Below, one piece after another: positions 58,366-64,000 of a stretch of 64,000 bases of DNA. The position numbers and the translations under genes were made by a program. The stretch comes from Eudorina sp. 2006-703-Eu-15 (taxonomy: Eukaryota > Chlorophyta > Chlorophyceae > Chlamydomonadales > Volvocaceae), in the NCBI GenBank assembly GCA_003117195.1, contig BDSI01000075.1:186001-250000 (forward strand). The letters are read 5' to 3'. Within the stretch, counting starts at the first letter, position 1, and each line of letters starts with the position of its first letter. Below the pieces are notes generated by a model that worked only from the letters and a program-made list of their open reading frames with translations, made no database searches and had not been told where the DNA came from.

Positions 58366-61300
58366 TCACAGGATGTACCGGGACAGGTCCTGCTTCTGCA
58401 GCAGCGTGCTCAGTGTCCGTTCCACGTGCGCCTTGTCAATGACGTACTTGACCCGTGCCGGCGGAGGCCCTTTCTGGAACCGCTGCTGCCCACCACCGGC
58501 CGCCTCCCCAGCCCCACCCGACGGCTTCGCCTCCACTACAACAGCCCCCTCCGTCCCTTGCCCTGTTGCCTCCCCCGCAGGCAAGGACGCGCCCTCAGAC
58601 GGCTTCGCCTGCTCTGCCTGCTGCTGCTGCTCCCGCCGTGCCGCCGCCACCAGCTCCGGCGCGGAGAAGCTGACGTCCTCCACCACGCGCTCAAGTACCG
58701 CATGCAGCCGGCGCGCGCCAATGTTGTCCAGCGTGCGGTTCACCTCCTCCGCCACGCGGGTCATCTCGTGCAGCGCCTCCGCCGAAAACTCCAGGTCCAC
58801 ACCCTCCGCCGCCAGCAGCACCTGGCGGAGAAAGTGCAGTAGGACGTCTTAAGGCCAGTCCAACTTAGGCACGATACTTGGCAGTGAATGGGGTGTGTGG
58901 AGGAAGACACATCCGGCAGGTGACCTGGTATTCTGCCACCTGCATCCAGCAGCCGCGCGTCCGAACGCCCGCGATGTAAAACCCGCCCCAGTCGCCCACC
59001 TGCTGCTGCTTGATGAGGTTGTACTCAGGTTCCGTGAGGATGCGGTAGAAGTCGTGGCGAGTCAGGGGCTTGAGCTCCACGCGGATGGGCAGGCGGCCCT
59101 GCAGACGGCGAGGTCGGATGGGGCCAGGGTCCAACACGCATAACAACATCCGTGTTGGGATGAGAAACATTCGTGGTCGCTGGGCAGTGTCACGAGCCAG
59201 GCGTGGGTCTTCCAAGACCTCGAGAGGGTGCAACGTTGGGTGCCTCAGGGGTGGTGGTAGCTGGGTGATGGGGTGCCTGTGTGGGCGACCTCCCCTGTGC
59301 TTGGCTTTATCCACTTCTGGGGATTCTGCCCTTAGCTGTGCCTATCCCTTTGGTAGTGTTGCCCCGCTGCGCGCCTCTGCTTGCTTCGGTGTCTGGCTGG
59401 GTGGGGTCATGGCCCGGTGTGTTTTTGGGTGCGGCGTTGAGGTGTGGAGGTATCCTGTCGCCTTGGCGGTGGGGCCTGCTGGGGCTTGCCCTGGTATACA
59501 CCGGTGATCCCTTTGGGGTCCGCTGTAACGTTCATTCATTCATTCATTCGTTGCTAGCTTTTACTATCAGTGCTATGACAGATGTACATGACGCCGCCAT
59601 CCTTTGGGGTCAAGTCGCCGGCATTCGATGTCTCGAGCAATTGTCCCTTTGACCTTGATGGACACAGCCCATCGCCCGTTTTGGACCACTCTCGCCATAC
59701 GCCACTACATGGCCCTCCCCGTTGTCGTTAAGGCCTTACAGTCAGCCCGCAGCGGGGTCCCTCCCGTCCCTTCAGTCCCTGCACGTCCTCCTCACCTGCA
59801 GCTCCGCCATGAGGTCCGACGGCTTGACGGAGTGGAACGCTCCCGCGCAGATGAACAGAATGTGGTCCGTGTTGACGTTGCCATGCTTTGTGCTAACGAC
59901 GGAGCCCTGCCCGGGATTGAGGCGCACAAGTGGACCTCATAAGGTTGCATTCGCTGCGGGACTGGTCAAGGTGAAGTCCAGGTGCTCACGGCCCCGTGCG
60001 CTCTCCTCGTGTTCTTCTTTTTTTAATTTAATCCCCACAACCCCCTCCCATCGCTCATCACAAGGTCAGAACCCTGCACACGTACAGGCGCACCTCGATG
60101 ATGGGCAGCAGGTCCCGCTGCACGCCCTCGCTGGATGGGTCGCCGCTGCGCCACCGCTCGCCCCGCCCCCCGCTCACAATCTTGTCAATCTGCGGGACAC
60201 CGAGAGGGGGGCGTCGCGGGCCGATGCGCGATATGGCAGTCAGGCAAGGCAGGGAGGCACGCCATGCGGATATCTGCGTAGAATGCTTGCTGACAGAACG
60301 CCCTTCAGCCGCGCCTGTCTGCAGTTCCAAAGTCACGACACCCTCATTCACTCAGCCGATATGCCGTGCGCGAGCGGCCAAACCAGCAAGCACCCGTTTA
60401 AGCACCTGTTTAAGCACCCTGTCAAGTCGGAAGGCCCCTCGAGAGAGCCCCTCGGTTGCTGCTCACCTCGTCAATGAACACGATACCATCTTGCTCTGTA
60501 GCCGCAATGGCCTCCTTGATGAGCTGCTCCGGGGGAAACATGCGCTCCGCCTCCACGTCCTCCAGCAGCGGCCGCGCCTCACGCACCTGCAGCTCATCAG
60601 GCGCGGGCGTGGTACAGCCGAAATTTCGAGGCAGGCGCCAGATGAAGGCACCAGGGTTTACTGCAAGAGAAACGGCTGCGATGCGGAGCAGAGCAAGCGC
60701 GGCCGCTCGCCGCATAACACGGGAAACACCCTTGCATAGCCGCAACTTGTATCCGTCACTACTCGTACGACAGCCCCGTGACGCCGGTACCCTCGTACAC
60801 ATGTCACCTTCATGCGACCTTTCCTCCCCAGCCCCTGGATCGCCCGCCTCGTCCCCGACTCAAACGCCCTTCTGCAGCCGGGTATGGTAACCTGGAACAC
60901 TTCAAGCCCACCGAAGCCCGCCGCGCCAGTCACCTCCCATCTGACCCCGGCCGTACCCGCAGCGTGCGGACGTCCCGCCTGCCCGGCATGAGGCGCTCCA
61001 GATTAATGACCACGGGGCCGCCGGGGGCGCCGCCGCCCGGGCCCAGGTCGATGACGCCGCCGCCCCGGCCCGACGCGCCGTTGGCTGGCGGCGTCAGGTC
61101 CACCTCAATAAACACGTCCTCCAGCTCGCCTTCGATGTGGGTTGGCAGCAGCAGGTGTGATTCACTGGCGACGGGTATGGAGGGCGTGACTGGGCGGCGC
61201 GGATATACTACATGAGCATGAGAGGCAAATGTCCCGGGGTCCGCATGTGCAGCAGACCAGCAATCCAGACTGCCATCAGCTACCGGGACACAACTGCTGT

Positions 61301-63451
61301 GCGCGTGGAGAGCGCCCGTTCCTTCACTCCCATGCCCCTGCGACTCGGTTCCCGTTGCCGGCGACCCGGCGACCATCATCCCGCACCACCCGTCGCCATC
61401 AGGTCTCCCAGCTGCAAACAATGTCCCCCCTCCCGTGTTCCGCCGCCGAAGCCGCACCTTTCCGCAGGCGCTCTCGTATGGCCTCCAGCCCTGCCCCGGG
61501 CCCCGCCGAGCCCAGTGGCTCCTGCTGTAACAGCGCGCGCAGGATGCGGTCCTCCACGGCCTGCCATGACCGGCAGCAACATGAGCGCGGCGCACGGGGT
61601 CCGGAGGTGAGCAAGAGCCCCAGATCAGAGGAGGAATCTTGGCTGCAGGGCCCCTTCCAGTCTCTGTGTTTCACTGTAGAGGTTCATCCTTGACCACTGC
61701 CGTGCTGCACAAACCGATGCTTCATAACTTCTCCGCATTGGTCCGGGCGTCACGCACGCACGCGCGGCAACCTCGTCGCCATCGCGCTTTGACCTTGGCA
61801 TTCCTTTCCCAACCCCATGGCGCCTTACCGCCTTGAGCGCCTGCTCATTCTGCTTTCGCAGCCTGGAGCGGACCAGGCTGATGGCCGCCTCCAGCAGGTC
61901 CCGGATAATGGTGTCCACGTCACGTCCATGGTAGCCCACCTCTGTGAACTTGGTCGCCTCCACCTGTGGTACGGCAACCGTACAGCGCGATGCCGCAGCT
62001 CGGGGATGCGCTTTGTTGCGCGGGACGCAGTGGCATGCGCGCCCCTGTGTGATTGCATTCACACGTGCAGCCTTTCCCTGCAAACCCGAATGCCGACCAC
62101 CCTCCTGACAATATGTTCCTACGTCAACGTGTGTTGGGGTGGTCGGGGCTTGACTTTCCGTGAATCTTTCCCTCACTTGCTGGACCTGATGCCCACACAC
62201 GGGCGGGTTTCTCGCCGAACACATGGGCCGGTAACAACGTCACATCTTCACCTGTCACGAATCCTCACCCAACAGACCATCCACAAAGCACAGTCCTATG
62301 GAGCCGTGCTATGTACGGAAGGAAAAGATGCCATATCTGGAACGACAGCAGCTGCAGCGACAGCGCAGTCTCGGCACCCGCCGGCCGCGGACACATACCT
62401 TGACAAAGGGGCTGTTTGCAAGCTTAGCCAGGCGGCGCGCGATTTCGGTCTTGCCGCAGCCGGTGGGCCCTATGAGCAGGATGTTCTTGGGAACAATATC
62501 ATCACGGATGGAAGGCGGCACGCGCTTACGCCGCCAGCGGTTGCGGTACGCCACTGCCACGGCCCGTTTGGCGTCATCCTGTCCGATGATGTACCTGCAG
62601 TGGAGGCACAGCGATGATTCCACAGCTGGGACCGGTTGCCAGCATGGGCACGCAAACGTCGATCGCCCCGGATGACCGACGCAGGGAACACAAGGGACTC
62701 CTCTGACTAGCACGCGCCTGATCGCCACCTGCTCATCATCCTTCCACACGCCCAAAGCCTTTGCCGCCCAGGTCATCGAATGATCCTCGTTCCAAGGGTT
62801 AAACGTCCGACTGCTCGCGTGTCTACGCGCACGCCTCCCAAGCCAAAAGGCACATTCTGAATGGCTCATACGCTCCCGGCCGCTCGCCGGGGCCTCAGTG
62901 GCATGCCGAGCCACGTGGCGGGCTGCATCCATGGCAGTAACCGCGCTGAGCTGAGCCGCGCTGAGCTGAGCCGCGCTGAGCTGAGCCGCGCTGAGCTGAA
63001 CGTTCGCTGCTGCCGCGGTGGCTCCTTAGGCCTATCCCAGCCAGGCTCACCTGTCCAACAACTCCACCACGGCCTTGGGGGTCATCTGCGCGTGCGGATC
63101 ATCCTCCGAACCAGTATTTTCAGGCAAACCCGCGACCGCCAAGATGGGTCCTGTGGGTTGCGCGGCCTTCACAGCGCTGCTGCTGAACGCGCGCGACTGG
63201 CAATGGAGCCGGAGCAGCTGCGTTGCAACTCCCCCAGCACCACCCGTGCAAGAGAATGGTCGGAGACCAGAAGTGGCGCCGGTGCTGGAAGGTTGCGGTT
63301 TGCTGGTAGTTTCTGCGTCTGCCAACGCCAGGGTTGCTGTGGGACCCAAGATGCATGGCCCAGAAACACGGGCGGTGTTTGCAACTTCCGAGGCTCTAAG
63401 GGCCTGGAGAATGGTGCCGCCTGATCGCCACAAAGCGCGTTGTGAGGACAT
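58366..63451 (-). CDS. HSLU: HslU, ATPase subunit of the mitochondrial HslUV protease
   Basis: Ten exons join in phase: 63051-63451, 62399-62594, 61829-61963, 61458-61560, 60957-61129, 60467-60586, 60094-60189, 59796-59906, 59000-59098 and 58366-58821, giving 629 residues. HslU unfolds substrates for the HslV peptidase. Motifs: [20 protein letters not shown] at the start of the core, Walker [20 protein letters not shown], the pore loop in [16 protein letters not shown] (GYHG, as GYVG in bacteria), Walker B GIVFIDE, then [19 protein letters not shown] and [14 protein letters not shown], and a C-terminal end [11 protein letters not shown]. About 130 residues before the core form a presequence-like region ([11 protein letters not shown]). 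A 60-70 residue Gly/Ala/Glu-rich insertion separates the C-domain helices. Bacterial HslU is about 443 residues, so the extras explain the length. Confidence 0.93.
59230..59549 (+). mobile_element. Possible non-LTR retrotransposon 3' end with ATTC-repeat tail
   Basis: The GC-rich stretch ends in CCCTTTGGGGTCCGCTGTAACG followed directly by about five ATTC repeats (59531-59549). LINE-like elements of green algae often end in such short repeats. It lies in an intron of HSLU in the opposite orientation. The 5' border and target duplication were not found; the left coordinate is a guess. Confidence 0.35.
62941..63000. repeat. 15-bp tandem repeat, four copies, in HSLU intron 1
   Basis: The unit CCGCGCTGAGCTGAG repeats four times, with a change only in the last bases. 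It lies in intron 1 of HSLU and has no open-frame effect. Confidence 0.9.
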
Positions 63452-63896
63452 TTCTCAGTTGAAACTAGGGTGCAGTGTTCCCGGCGAACGAATCGCGTGC
63501 GATCAAAATGTCAAATGTTGAATGCTCGCAACTTTACGTGAACGTGAACGTGAAACGCAACCAAGAGGCTCACGTCATACGTCACTCGACAGGGTAAAAT
63601 GTTGCACCGGTGTCAACGCATGATTTGTCATCAAAAAGCGATAATTTTCTTGCAGAAAGTGATAAAGCTGCCATCTGTTTGGGAATTATCATCCCGGACT
63701 TGGTGGGTGGCGATCCCTACTTCTTACGGCACGGCACCAGCATCCTTCATACAAGATTCATCACTCTGCCGTTGCACTTATAGCTCATCATCGTTTACGA
63801 AAATTCGCATACACCTTATGTTGGGAATTCTTGCTCTGCTTGACAACTCACGTCCAACAGTCTTACCCACCTGCTGCGTTCCTTCCGGCCTACAAA
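63452..63896. other. Divergent gap between HSLU and the possible right-edge gene
   Basis: This is the HSLU upstream region. It has no convincing coding sequence and no clear TATA box. Confidence 0.35.
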
Positions 63897-63989
63897 ATGT
63901 CGGATCAAGCATCTAGCGCTGATGGTGGTAGCCGGCCAACATGGAAATATGACAGGCATGTGTGGGCCTTCGTGCAAGATCTGCTGTAG
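63897..63989 (+). CDS. Possible first exon of a gene running off the right edge
   Basis: The ATG is preceded by CAAA and opens MSDQASSADGGSRPTWKYDR, a hydrophilic N-terminus that looks like real protein. The frame closes at TAG 63987-63989 unless a donor inside the stretch (for example CAT/GTGTGG near 63958) removes the stop. No family is recognised. It would be divergent from HSLU. Confidence 0.3.
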   Translation: MSDQASSADGGSRPTWKYDRHVWAFVQDLL

Positions 63990-64000
63990 ATATATGTTTG

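Overview
The window is nuclear DNA from a volvocine green alga (Chlamydomonadales: Chlamydomonas, Volvox and relatives). The evidence is many short exons with GTGAGT/GTGCGT-type donors, GC-rich exons rich in Ala and Gly, more AT-rich introns and spacers, TGTAA-type 3' ends after several genes, and several chloroplast proteins that start with algal-style transit peptides. The gene set VTC1, RPS28, FBP1, CHLI2 and HSLU matches my memory of one arm of chromosome 12 in C. reinhardtii. That memory was not checked here.

Layout: (1) 263-3495 (+), the C-terminal part of a WD40 propeller protein running in from the left edge. (2) 5776-7062 (-), a bZIP transcription factor. (3) 8730-9607 (+), VTC1. (4) 10715-23297 (-), a very large 27-exon gene joining a Ufd2/UBE4-type E4 core to a BRUCE/BIRC6-type E2 (UBC) domain in the place where the U-box should be. 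(5) 25477-26169 (+), RPS28. (6) 27596-29534 (+), a chloroplast PDZ-rubredoxin (ENH1 type). (7) 30217-35390 (+), a SET-domain methyltransferase. (8) 38304-39761 (+), a protein kinase. (9) 41133-44375 (+), chloroplast fructose-1,6-bisphosphatase. (10) 45157-49021 (-), Mediator MED27. (11) 49502-53454 (+), magnesium chelatase subunit I. (12) 55613-57307 (-), a CPP1-type DUF3353 chloroplast membrane protein. (13) 58366-63451 (-), mitochondrial HslU. (14) a possible gene start at 63897 (+).

The genes fall into ubiquitin/proteolysis (E4-E2 protein, HslU), chloroplast metabolism (rubredoxin, FBPase, CHLI, CPP1-like) and gene expression (bZIP, MED27, RPS28, SET protein). CHLI and the CPP1-like gene are convergent neighbours, and both families serve chlorophyll synthesis. 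MED27 and CHLI are divergent and share a 480-bp gap. The spacers hold repeat debris: a tRNA-derived SINE-like unit, a foldback element, a LINE-like tail with an ATTC repeat, and small minisatellites.

The main candidate for something undescribed is the E4-core/E2 fusion. Reading phase is consistent across the exon model, so one transcript could encode about 1,579 residues: an N-terminal ubiquitin-interacting-like motif, a Gln-rich region, the Ufd2 core, a nuclear-localisation-like patch, and an E2 with its catalytic cysteine. All exon joins were read by eye; none is backed by transcript data.
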